This document shows, piece after piece, positions 35,323-47,803 of a DNA stretch of 64,000 nt (positions are counted from its first letter, which is position 1; each line of letters starts with the position of its first letter). The position numbers and the translations under genes are program-made. The stretch is from Aristolochia californica (Eukaryota > Streptophyta > Magnoliopsida > Piperales > Aristolochiaceae): NCBI GenBank assembly GCA_029961685.1, contig JARWKL010000013.1, positions 24,830,922 to 24,894,921 of the forward strand. The letters run 5' to 3'. The notes beneath the pieces are model-generated. The model worked only from the letters and a program-made list of their open reading frames with translations, was not told the DNA's origin and ran no database searches.

Positions 35323-38300
35323 GCCACTGCCTTTTTTTTATTTCACCAGAACTCTATATCTTATCTCTTTTGTTTTCCATTTGATCTTTTTCTTTCTCGG
35401 GGTGGATTCTCTGTTTTTTGAATTTTGAAGGTGATTTTGCTGGTTTTCTTGAGGAGCTGGCAGTTAGAAACTTCAGATGTGTTCTTGTGGTTCTTATATT
35501 TGGAATTGTGTGAATACATGGTGACTGGAATTGATATTTTGTAATTTCTACCCTTGATTTACATTGATCAGCCATGTATAGTTTCTATGTGGCTGCAAAT
35601 CTGATGTTTTCAGTGAGTTGTATACTAGTCATTGCTTGAACTGTATGTTAGATCTGTGTTGATTAGACATCTGTGTCAGTCTTTCAGTCCCGAAGAATTC
35701 AAGATTGTCAGTGATCTGCCAAATTACGGATAATCTGGTGCTCGGCTTTTAATTGGTAACACAATAGAGCCCTTAGCAAAATTTAATGTAAACCTTACAA
35801 TTTTAAAATTTGCATTACTTACTTTCTCTCAAATCTTATGTTGTGAGAGTCAGTTTTTACTTTTTATTTCTTTTGAATTCAGGAGTAAGAGCAACAGGCA
35901 TCAATTATGCAGGGAAAGAGAACTTGATAAATGTTGGTCAAGCCTCATTTTGAAGTGTCTAATGAATTGAAGGATGTGAAGCAAGAAAGTGTGGAAATAT
36001 GTTTTTACAATTCAGAATGCAGTTTGGTTGAATTGATTCGTTGTTTGTGTTCCACTTTGTTTTGCAAGCTTTGGTTCAACTCGTGCGTATAAATGTTAGT
36101 GGATGGATATGATAGAAGCTTTTAGCGGATACATTTAGGTTTACTTATGAGGGAAGTATGCCTCAATTTGGGTGTCCCATAAAGAAGATCCTATGTTCTA
36201 TTTAATTGTCTGCCAATGGTTTGTGTTTTTTTATAGGATGACAAAACCAATATAAACAGACCCAAACTCAAAAAGGTTGCTTGTTGTTCTAGATATTCCA
36301 GCAAGTAGTGAAGGGTATGTCATGATACCTACAACCATCTATTGTTTTTATCAGAACTCTGTCTCTCCCCCTCTCTCCCTCTATACTTGTACAATGGCAG
36401 CATCTCTCATTTTTATATAGTTCTAGCACTCTCACCTCAATGAAGCAACTCTGTGATTTATCCATTTAATAATCATTTGAAGGTTGAAAATAAAATTTGT
36501 ATATTTATTATTGCGCTTTTTTGCTGAGAGGGGTTGCCTGGGTGGATTGATTGGTTCTCAATTGGTGGGTGAAGGTGTTTTTGCTCTTTGTTTATCTGGG
36601 ATCTAATTTTGGGACTTATTAATCAGTTTGCTAAATTCTGCTTCCTATTGGGATATGCTATAAACTACAATGGATTCTTCGTAAGTCATTTAAAATGCGT
36701 AAGAAAAATTGCCATTGACAAGTGCTTTTGGCCATTAACAAAAGAGACATGCTTTAGATTTATTATCTATTGCTTAGTTTCTGTTGGTTTTGACTGCTGC
36801 ATGGAGTAATCACATTTTCTGTTTCTAAGTTGTGGAGCACTAAAAACATTCTTACAAATTTGCGTGTTCTTAAAATGATTCTTTCTTTATTTGGCTTTAC
36901 TTGATAGAAATTATTCACATTTAGGTATCCCACTGTTCCATCATAGTTTTACTGCATGACAAGACTGCCAACTCAACATTAGGTTTTGAACTTTAATTGA
37001 TCAAATATTGTATCTATCTAGGTTTTGTCATTAAAACTTAGGTCTAAAGCTGATATAGTAAATGATCAATGAATTAAAATTCAATGCTTATTTCTGTATT
37101 TCTTAAAGTCTTTTTTGGCTTTTTTGCATCTTCTTTTTGAATGTCTGTTTTTGTGGTTTCTGATCATGAGAAGCTTCGCATAGTTTTTACAATTATTTCT
37201 TAGGTCATCTTCAAAGACAACTCTTAAATGTTGAATTTCCAATTATGGTTAGGTGCTGTATTGCCAAGTATGTTCATATAATTAACATCTAATGCTCTTT
37301 CAATTTTTTTAAAGATCTCATTCAAAATAATAATAATAATAGTAATTAGCATCTAGTGGACAAATACGGCCTTGCCATTAGTATATATAGTGGGTAAGGA
37401 AAATCACCATATTGCTCTTTTTTGTTGTTTAAAATAAAAACAAAAGGTAGGATTTTATTTATTTATTTTTTGGTTGGGGGAGGGGGGGAGGGAGGGATTA
37501 GGGTGCATTTCTCCCTTTGTTTTCTGCACAATGACGAAAACAGCAGGGGATGTGGACCCCTTTCACTGACATGCACAGAGGGGAGTGGTGGAGGTCCACC
37601 CATTCTGTGCAAACAGAGGAGAGGCTCACCCATCTCACTCCTTTACTAATTTGATTCCAGAAAAGTAAAGGAGAGGGAAAGGGTAGGGGGTTATGCCTCT
37701 GCGGGCCTTTTTCTGACTGAGAGGAGGGGCTGACCACCTTCCTGGCCATGAGGGTAAAGAGGGGAGAGAAATATGCCCTTTCCCACTTTTAAATATAGTT
37801 TTTAGTAAAAAATTAAAAATTTAATTACACCCGAACTTTTATTCTGTTGGCTGTACTTGAAAATACAGCATCTAATAGTTCTATTTGGAAGTTACTTTTC
37901 TTATTTTTATTTTAGTGATCTGCGAGTTGTACCTTGAATGAATGATTCTGTTTATGGAGATTTGATAAAACACACAAGACCAATAAAAAGAGAACTGAAC
38001 TTTACTGTCTATGGTATTTATAATTGAGGACCTGAAAAGAAAAGTGGAAGATTAGAATAGCAGCAACAAAAACATAGATAGTAGACAATTAACAATACAT
38101 CTAGGATGACATGTTGAGAATCAGGATTGAAACAAGTTCACTCTGGTGTGATTCTTTTCTTAACTAACCACAATGGTAAACTTGGTCGGCTTTTTCTATC
38201 TTCCTGCCTTGGCCTATGTAAAGAGTGAACATGTGAAAATAGGAAGATGTTCAGTAGAATGCATCATCAGATTGTACAACTACTAATTAGTTCACCCGGA

Positions 38301-39489
38301 GAAGATTGAAGATATCATTTTACTGATATGAACAGGGATCTGTAATGGGTTGGTATGGGATTTAACTATAATGGTATCTGGTAATGAGCCTGCTTGGGCT
38401 TAAGATTGCTGCATTCTGATCTTTCATATTGATGCAATAGTAGATTGTGTTTGTCATCACTTACAGGAGAATTGTATCATGTTCTTTTGACACACCTAAT
38501 TGCTTATCTTTGTGAATGTTATTCTAACCTGAACCCACAATAGGATATGTGTGGCACCAGTGTCCGATCAAATTGTGTTTGTTCGTGGAAAAGTTGTCAA
38601 TCCTCCTGTTTCCTGCACAGGGTCGTAGGATGATTGATCTGTGGTTACTTGTAGAAACAACATAGTAAACGTGTAAGCATTTATGGTATGCTTTTTACTG
38701 TTACAAACAATTTGACACTGTTGTGAAAATTTCTCTGGCATGCTTTGCTGACTTGTTATAGTTGCTCAGATTATTTGGTATTCTTTACTAGGCCCCTTAA
38801 TTGATGACTTGTGAGCCAGTTGGCTGCCATTTTGTGAATAGATTTAAGAAGCTGGAACCTGAAGGACTGACTGTTTGATTTGTTGGCGATACTTGGATTA
38901 GATTTCCTGTTGGTTGGAAAAGGAAAGAGAAGTTTGATGCAGAATCCTATGATCAAGGCTGAACTGTTGAAAAATAGAATTAAGATGCTCTTTTGCATTA
39001 TCAGATTGCAAAATAGTAATATGAATTCCAAGCTGAGTATGAATTTCATTATAAATTTTTTGAAAAGTATGAAAAGTATATTTAGCAAATACACCTAAAA
39101 AAAATCTATTGAAGAATCGATTAAGGGAACAAGATGTTAATGTCCATTACTACATGGAGTATGACATGGATCCCATACATCGAAGTGAATTAATTGAAAA
39201 GATCTTGAAAAGTATGTACTACATTTGTTAGAAAAAGAAAACTTATATTGAAACCTTTTGATTGAGTTTTACAAGACTAGGATACCAGAGTTTAAATGCC
39301 AATTATAGGTTGAAGTGGTACTTTTGTAGGCTGAAGACTCTTGTTTCATTTGAAGATGATAAAGACCATTGTTAAGGCCCCATCCAATCCTCTTCTTTGT
39401 TTGGAGATCTTGAATAGCACACATTTAAGGAGCAATGTGATTGAACAATTAAGATGCTAAGTAAGCTTATTGATCGAAAGAAGATTAAC
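35323..39489. other. Long intergenic region downstream of CML13
   Basis: The first 250-300 bp are likely CML13 3' UTR. The rest has no convincing coding region. 37320-37345 has an (AAT)n run. 37430-37790 is a compositionally distinct GC-rich block starting with a G-rich run and containing 'gtggacccc' and 'ggtccaccc' phrases, probably a dispersed repeat of unknown class. 38770-39100 holds only small frames on both strands without motifs. Confidence 0.4.
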
Positions 39490-40263
39490 AGGGAAGGTAG
39501 TTACATGTCCATCACCCGAGACCTGAGATGTGGTTCAGTCAGCCAATGTAACATGACTTAGACTATCACTATGGGATGCATGAGAAAAGGAAGACAAAAG
39601 TTCTTGATATGTGAGTTGTAGCACCAAAGTCAAATGACCCATGAGTGAGGAGAAGAGGAACTTAACAAAGTAGACATACCTGTTTGAACAAGAGTACCAA
39701 CTTGAGTAGTAGAGGAAGAAGAAGAAGGTTGTTTTTTTTTTGTGCTGTGGAGCTCTTCTGAAGATGATGTTGGACAAACTTATGTAGATCATTCTTTGTC
39801 ACAGACAATATCAGAATTATTCTCACTCCCTTGAACATCTTGATTTGCCTAGTTTGATTTGCAAAACTTTTCCCTACACTTGTCATAAAAGTGATTGGTT
39901 TTGCCACAATGAGCATACGAAACAAAGTTATTTATTCCTCTTCAACAGTAGGCTTATGAATTCGTGCCAAGATTTATGCTCTAATTGCTTCACAGTGTAA
40001 TTCGATAACATGCAAGAGTCTGATCTCCTTAATTTCTTCCCTTTGTCTTGCAAGAACATCTTTATCCAATCCAATTGGGTGAGACTTGCACCTTCATGTT
40101 GAACAACAAATCGCATTAAAGGTTTATCTCCAATATAACTCATAAATCTGCAAAAGATTTTCTTTTCTTGAGAGAACCTCATCTTTGAAGCAATCCAAAT
40201 TTCTCGAGTTTTATCATAAAATATATCATGGTTACTAAAATGTGATTCCATATTGTTTAACAA
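39490..40263 (-). pseudogene. Copia-like gag / zinc knuckle / protease fragment
   Basis: On the minus strand: a gag-like frame (LNNMESHFSNHDIFYDKTRE, 40263-39928), then a zinc knuckle in the order YAHCGKTNHFYDKC near 39925-39880 (the first Cys is replaced by Tyr), then a protease-like FGATTHIS near 39635-39600, where functional copia proteases read DSGATxH. Stops and frame changes separate them. No LTR was recognised nearby. Element ends are unknown. Confidence 0.5.
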
Positions 40264-41196
40264 CTAGGACATCGCCTCTAATTAATAATATTTGAACTCC
40301 ACCTAGAGTAATTAATAAAGATAAATTAATGAACATTAAAGAAAAAAGAAAAGGATTTTGTAGATTTCTAAAATAGTAAATGGAAAATTAAAGCAGTCGA
40401 TTAAACATTAAATAAACATCAAGTAATACAAATATTACTAATTAATAATATTATTAATTAAATAATATTTCTAAGTAATTAAGTAATAAAATTGGGTAAA
40501 TAATAATTAATTAAAGTATTAAATGAAAATTAGAAAAGGATTTTATTCATTTTAAACAATAAATGCAAAGTTAAAGTAGTCAATAATAAATAAACAATAA
40601 ATAATCAGTAAATTAGATATATTATAAAATAAAATAAAAATAAACAAGTTAAAATAATAAGGTATTTTCTATTTTTCAATTTTAAACAGTAAATATAGAA
40701 ATTAAACCAGTACATTAAATAATTAAATAAATATTAAATATTATAAAGTATTATTAATTAAATTAAGTAATAAAAATAATAGTGGTAATGTAATGAGTAA
40801 TTAAAAAAATTAAGATATTGAATTTATTATTGTGAAAGTAAAAAAAAATTTAAATCGTAAATGTAATAGTTAAATGAAAATATTAATAAATAAGAAAAAA
40901 TTAAAAAAATAATAAGTAACTATTAAAGAAAATAAAAATAAAAATTTAAACATATAATAATTAAATTATCAATAAAAAATAACAAAGCCAACATGGCTTG
41001 CCTTTGAGTCACAATGGGTTATTTTTTCCGCTCGACTCTTTGGGCAAGAAGGCAAAAGGATAACAAGTGCAATGGTTAATCGATTGGTGTGCCAGCGGGA
41101 GGTCGTAGATGGTAGTAGCATATTTTCATCATTGATAAAAGTCAAAATGGGTCAGAAAACATGGATTAGAGATATGCAATCCGAGGAAAAAAATGA
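40264..41196. other. AT-rich spacer, no gene seen
   Basis: 40300-40980 consists of repeated 'aataattaa', 'aaataaa' and 'ttaaat' words with very low GC. 40980-41196 has ordinary composition but no motif-bearing frame. Confidence 0.4.
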
Positions 41197-43610
41197 AAGA
41201 GCTAAAGAGCTTATAAGCTTCTATAGCTGTTTGACTTTATATAAGTTCGTATTCACTTATTGCAACTAAAATAGTTGAGTCTTCCATTAGAATATGACTC
41301 CTCTGAATCATCATTTTGTTTAGGTGATTTTTGTTGTAAATCTATATATATAAAGATATATGACTCTAATTCAATGGAAAAATCGTGGTTCAATTAAAAA
41401 ATTAACTTGTTTTATGGTACCAGATCTTTGCTTCATCTATTCTTTGTTCTGGAATTTTTTGAGTTTTCTATTCTCTGCATTGTCTCTCACCGCTTCCTTT
41501 CTCCACAAGTCTAACCGCTTCTGGTGCCACTTCTCTTTTTCCCATCTTCCTTTGCATCTAGACTTGGTTCGCCAACGCCTGCTTTTAGTGCCTGCTTCTG
41601 TTTTCCCATCTTCCTTTGCCTCTAAACTTTACAGCAACTACCTTTTGCAACTCCAAGTCAACTTAGAAAAAAATTTTGATTTCTGTATATCAAGCATGAA
41701 GCTATTAATATCACTTATCTGACGATCAGTGGGTAGAAGAAGCTCAACCACGTGTTGACTACATCAAGACCAACATCATTGTCAACACGATAGGAGTGTT
41801 GCATAGAATCATTTTTTTGTAGCAATTTTGCCCGCTCCATTGCCAAATTCTCCAAGGACCTCATATTAGATCAATCTCAAAATCCGTGAGAAAATCTCTC
41901 GTAGGCACTCTCTATCGCAGACGCTCTCTTGCAAGTACTCTTTCTCATATGCATCATTTTCATCTCGCACATTATTTGCAACCTCAAGTTCGAAAAGGAA
42001 CAACAATTTCTAGTGTCATGTTAATGAAGCTTTTACCATATATAAGCACCTTAGCACGTCCAAAGTAAAAAATCCTTGGCATGAAAACGTCATCCAGAAG
42101 AACCTTTTTTAGGATTGACTTCGCAGTAATTGATTTATGTTTTACACTCTTCGTGCAAGTACATGAGGCATCATTTTACTACTCAGTACCGTATCGATTT
42201 ATTTCTACTATTGTAAGAACTTCTAGACTTATGATTCGAAGAGCTTCCTTGATCTTTTTCTTCTTTCACTATGACCACTATAAACGAAACTTCAAATGCT
42301 CCAGTATACTCAACACCAACAAATTTCATATTATTACCATCAATATTTCTACATAAGCTCCTCTCAAACTAACATCTACCAACAATCTCTCATGGAAGCT
42401 TCAGTTAGAAACTCCCTTCATCGGGTATGATCTCATTATGTACATTGATGGCTTCAAACCCTATCCACCGAAAACCCTCATTGCAAACCTCTCTCCAAAT
42501 CCAACTTACAATGTCTAGATTCGAAAAGATCACTTGATCTCTAATGCCCTCATCGGTTCTCTATCTTCTACAATTATCTCATTCATTGCTAGAGCTACCA
42601 CCTCTCGAGAAGCATGGACTATTCTTGCCAATACATACGCCAAACCATCTCGTGGACGCATCAAACAAGTCAAAAATCTTCTAAAAAATCTCATCCAAGT
42701 ACTTTGAATATCATTGATTTTCTTCAATATATTAAATCCCGTGTAGCTGAGCTTGCCAAAGTAGGAACACCAATAAACGAGGAAGATCTTATAAAGGAGA
42801 TCTTGGATGGACTGAGAGATGACTGCAAAGAACTTGTTCATGTTGTTCAAGCTCGAGACACATTCGTCACCTTTGATGAGCTTCATGAAAAACTTCTATC
42901 TTTTGAAGCATCCATTCACAAAAAAACATTAAGATTGATGCACATCTTCTAATATCTGCAAATCCAATAAATCAAACAAATACCACTTGGCATCCACCAA
43001 AGTCCAACAACAACTGGTGATCACCTTTTCAATATCCTACTGGTCAGGCGGGTTAGCGCCCGTCGCCTGACAAGCCTGGCTGACCACACATATGGTTACC
43101 AACTCAAGTGCTCCAACTTACAACAACCGTCTTCGACCTCATCCATATCTAGGGTTTTGCCGGATTTGTGACATTTAAGGGCACTTGACTAAGTGATGTC
43201 CATCATTTCAACTCATACCAATTCAACTAACCAATAAAGGATCTCTACTTCCTCATACTTTGGCAACATCATGGCAACCACGAGCTCATTATGCTATTAA
43301 TGTCACCTCCAACAATCCCACTTTGTTACTTGATAGTGAAACATTTCACCATGTTACAATAGACTTAAGTAACTTATCTCTTCATGCACCTTATACTGGC
43401 TCTGATACCATAAAATAAACTGTTATTTGTTAAACTGAACCACAAATTTTCCATTGAATTAGAGTCATATATACCCACACACACACACAAATTTATAACA
43501 AAAATCACCTAAACAGAAAGATAATTTAGATGAGTCCTACATTTAGCTACCATAAGTGAATACGAATTTATACAAAGTCAAACTGCTGCAGAAGCTCATA
43601 GTTTGCTTTA
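41197..43610 (+). mobile_element. Composite copia remnant with inverted LTRs
   Basis: A left LTR-like segment (about 41197-41414, +) is followed by a primer-binding site TGGTACCAGATC at 41415-41426. A second copy of the same segment lies in inverted orientation at 43411-43610. It is preceded by the reverse-complemented primer-binding site 'ggctctgatacca' at 43398-43410. Shared words include 'gtttgactttgtataaattcg', 'gtttaggtgatttttgtt' and 'gactctaattcaatggaaaa' (on + for the left copy, - for the right). Coding remains between them run on +. Normal LTR elements have direct LTRs, so this is a rearranged product. Confidence 0.7.
42386..43397 (+). pseudogene. Copia gag and protease remains inside the inverted-LTR unit
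   Basis: A gag region starts around 42470 (ISNALIGSLSSTIISFIA, SREAWTILANTYAKPSRGRI). It shifts frame near 42690 and continues as NIIDFLQYIKSRVAELAKVG and DLIKEILDGLRDDCKELVHV in the 42614-42952 frame. A zinc knuckle with two stops (C-R-I-C...GH...C) is near 43165-43205. Protease-like LLLDSETFHHVT is at about 43323-43360, where DSGA-type is expected. The frame runs straight into the inverted primer-binding site. Confidence 0.65.
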
Positions 43611-46600
43611 AGAGCAATATACAACTAATAGAGAAAAAATAGAGGGAAACGGTAGGAGATGCAATGCTTACAAAAGTCAGAATCGAATAAGCGAAATAGA
43701 AGCAGAGCAATAAATTCTCATGTCATCGACAGATTTTTTTCTCAATTAGTGAAGAACAAAATGCAACGTTATAGGGGGATGAAGGTAGCAATTGCAGGGG
43801 CATAACCCTTATGATCCTTATTTAATCTCAATTTCAAACTTGAGATTATTTGATCCCTACATGGAAGAGATTATCTCTAACACCAATTTAAATTATAAGA
43901 TTATCTTTACTTCCCCTTTGATTCCGATTTCTACTCCATTTCTCAGTTATTCAATGAACAATCTACTCCTTGAAGAACAAATCCAATTCTCAATTGTTTT
44001 GTTTTAGATCGTTACTTCCTCACCCATTTTCTTTTTTTTTCTTTTTTCTTTTTGAATCATTATTTGCTTAAAGTCTAAAGAGCCAACTTAGCGAATTCTG
44101 ATTTTCTCTTGAACACTATTGTTTTATGTAATATACAGATAAAGATCTTAGACTTTCGTGCTTCAATTGAACATTGAAAATTTGTTCAAAATAGAGTTGT
44201 GTGACTTAAGAGGGTGACCAAACACGATGGCTCTTAATCCCGAATCAAATCTAACAATTTGGGTAGAGTCCTTGATCCGCATAATGGATTTATACTTTGA
44301 CCAATCCAAATTGGTGATTCGGGTATATGATCAAGGACTCACCGAGCTCTAGTCCCGACCCATTTGAATCTCATAGTCCAGGGCAAGTTGAACATTCGAG
44401 GTTATTTGCTCTTGGGAACCGATATGCCACTCCTTAAATCCAATTGTGAAACTTTGGTTCAAAATTGTAATTATTGTGGATACACTAGATACTCCCATGT
44501 AGGGGTAGACACAGGTCAAGTCAACTCAAGGATGGTTTTTTATAAAACTTCAAGCCCGACTCCAAAACCCAATATGAAAAAACCAAAATAGTGTAGGGAA
44601 ACTAACCCTGTGCCTACCTAGTTCCCTCATCTTTCACCCTATCCTCGCTTTGGCTCCAACTTGACCCTGCAACCCTGAACAATCCCTACTCCATCCTCAG
44701 CACATCCCTGCTTTGTCCCACCCCTTTCGTCTGGTCCATGGGATAATGACTCTTAAAAAAAAATCTATGAACTTGTAAAAATTATATTTTTATTAAAACA
44801 ATTACAAAAATCTCAATATATCATAAAAATCCAACAACATTAAATTCTATTTATTTAAGCCATTAGGTTATCCTATGAGTATAAAATACTTTAAAATATT
44901 GAATTTTCCTTAATTATGCTAAAAAAACTAATAAAATTATATTATTGACTCAGTAAAATATATATATTTTATATATTTCCTAGTGGCTATAAAACTCCGA
45001 GGGCCAAGTTCGGCACGGGTCAAGTTTGGGGAAACCCATCCGAGACCCCAAATCCAACGGATTTTTTTCTAGCATCATCTCCGGCCGCAAGGTGAAATGT
45101 AAATCTCATCCCTAATCCACAGGATGAATTGTAAAAATCTGATCCGGTGGTCACCTCTTCTCCTATTGCTGCTTTTTTGAGCCGTACTTGATCCCTCGAC
45201 ATGGGAGTTGGCGTGGGCTCAGCCGTCCTCCGCCCGTAACGATATTGAAAATTGAATTTGAACGGCAGGAGTAACTAAATCTTCCGCCGATCGACAGTCG
45301 TGCCCTGCAGTTCAGATCTCAGGCTGTCTGTCCTGGTTTCGCTGCACTCCGTTGGAGTTTCCAAATTATGCGATTCGATGTTGGAGAGGGACGCCATAAA
45401 TTCGGCCGAGGTAGCGGTTGCAGGTAAGCATAGGTGTAGGTAGGTTGGGTTTGGCTCAGCTGTTTTAAAACTTGTCCTCTTTTGGTAAATTTGACAGGAA
45501 ATTTATCCTACAAAATCCCGTTTGATTGATTTTACTCGGAGCAGGTTTTGGGTTAAATTTAAAGGAACATGATAAAATCATGGATGATTCATTAGACTTA
45601 TTACTGTCCAACTAGTTTGATCTGAGTTCAAAATTGAAAACCCAAGTCAATTTTTTTTTTAACCCCCTCCGCAAAGGATCACTTGCATTCAAACAGCTTC
45701 CCTGTTCCAGGCATCGAGTTCATTGAAAGGATTAGTTTAAGAATCAGAGTGATTTTATGACAAGCTGAGTCACCCTCCAACACTTCGTGATTCTTCTTTG
45801 TATGTATATTCCAGCAAAAGACGAAGGCACAGTAGAGAATCAGTTCTGACTACCTACTCAATTATCTTCTACATCAGTATGTAATACTAGACCCTTCTAT
45901 GTTTGATTTTTTCTGTTTCTCACTGTACATGTTTTCTTCCGTTTGTCTTTTATTTCATCAAAGCATAGGAGTTATAAAAACAGAGAATCAAATATTGAAG
46001 ACATTGGATTCTTGGTAAACAGGTTTGTCAGGGCTATGGACTTTTTTATTTATTCCTTAGAAGGTAAAGATTTATTTTTTTCTGTTCAAAGCAGCAAAAA
46101 AGTTGTTCAATCAATCTCCTTGTCTGATAATAGCATATGATATGCTCAGAAAGCTGTAAAAGAAGAGCAGAACAAACCAGACTTTCTTTTTATTGTCGTG
46201 CCAACCTGTCTTTGGTCTCATTTCTTCTTTGGTTTCCCAGCACTGTAAAAACACACCAAGTTGGACTATTAGAACCCTGATTTGCATCTCCCATCTGCTG
46301 CTGGACTTGTTGACAAAAGACATATTTTATGAAATAAAAGTACTTGAAAGAGAATCCAGCAGCAGTTCTCATTTCTGATATCCTATTCTATTTAAAGGGT
46401 TTGGATCACATATTGAATGCTGGTTATTATTTGTTTATACAGGAGGGTCTGCAGTACTAATTTCTGCTTCTGTTAGGAAACAAGAATGAATTCAGTAATT
46501 GACCCAGATTATCTTTAACTTCTCCTGGATGAAGATAATAAATAGAGAAGTCCTGGATGACGATAAGTGAGACAAGACAACAGAATACTGGACTTTCTGA

Positions 46601-47803
46601 TTTTCATGTGAAGCATTTTTTTCAAGAGTGCCACTTGAGTAAGCACATGGTGGGAAGCCTTTTCCATTGAAAGTGAAAAGAAGACCTTTCCCATGAAAGA
46701 AAAACCGGAAGCTCCTCCCATGCCCATCACTCTCTCCTTTTCTGAAATATAGAGAAAATCAGCAGTTGACGGGAGGATTTAAAATGGGCAAGATGTGGAA
46801 AACAAGAAGAAAGTGAGCAATAAAGACAAAAGGTTGTTTTCAAGGTTCCCAATCTCATCTCCTCCCACTCCCTTCCCTAACTGCAAAATAAATGATGGGA
46901 TTCGCATTACTCCAAAAAAAAAAAAGAAAAAAAAAAGAAACCAATGATTCCATGGAAGGAACCTGAGCACGACTTCAAAGATCATGTGAGAAGGGAAGAA
47001 GAAGGCAAAGGCTTCTTGACAAGCGAGCTTCACTTTGAAACTCGGGAGTCCCTAGACTCGGGACTCAGTTATCAATACTGTCGTGGGGTTCAAATTTTGA
47101 AAAGGAAAAAGAAAACAATTCTTTTTGGGCTTGGAAAACTGAAAAGGGCTAAAGGAGTCATTTTGTGGTCAACTCGGGGTATTAAAGGAAAATCAAGTCT
47201 TTTCGTTTGTCAGAAAAGATAAGGCGTAGGCCCAGAAATGGACGGCTCAGAACGAGGTTGTTAGAGCGCGAGAAATTGGAGAAAAGCCGTAAATATACAA
47301 ATTATCATATCGCCACGACACATTTATTGGGTTAGTTATTTGTCAAGGTTACATCTATTTATCATTATTTTGTACTGCTCAATAAGATTTTTAAATAGCA
47401 AGGCATATTTAAGAAAAAGGTCCCTGATGAGTCATAAATTTGTATTTTCGTTTACACGTTACGATGGACTGCGTGTCTGACGGTGGGGAAGAGTGTCGGA
47501 AAGTACTCCCGCAACTGTCTCGTCGCGTGTCGGAGCTCTCGAGTTTTACCAGTGATTCGAATACTGCACAGGAAAAGTACAAAACAGTACTGTTTTTCAC
47601 CATTTCTATTCGGTCTTCCGCTCTCCGGTTACTTCCGCCTCTCTGCAATATCCTTTCTTCTTGAATCCTCGACCTTTCAAAATCCTACCTCTGCTCTCTC
47701 TGGTGACCTCTCTGAGGGGCCGGGAAGACTGGGAAAGCGGGTAAAAAATTTACGAAAATCTTAACCAGAAGCAGGAGGGGAAGAAGGCAAGGTTGTGTGG
47801 AAG
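43611..47803. other. Intergenic region and 5' flank of the LRR receptor kinase gene
   Basis: 43611-45200 has no supported gene. 44760-44985 is AT-rich. 45230-45430 is GC-richer; an ATG at 45380 opens a short frame (MLERDAINSAEVAVA) that runs into a good donor 'gcag|gtaagc' at 45423, like an orphan first exon. 45650-46760 has small frames on both strands without motifs. 47230-47803 is promoter and 5' UTR of the receptor kinase gene. Confidence 0.4.
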
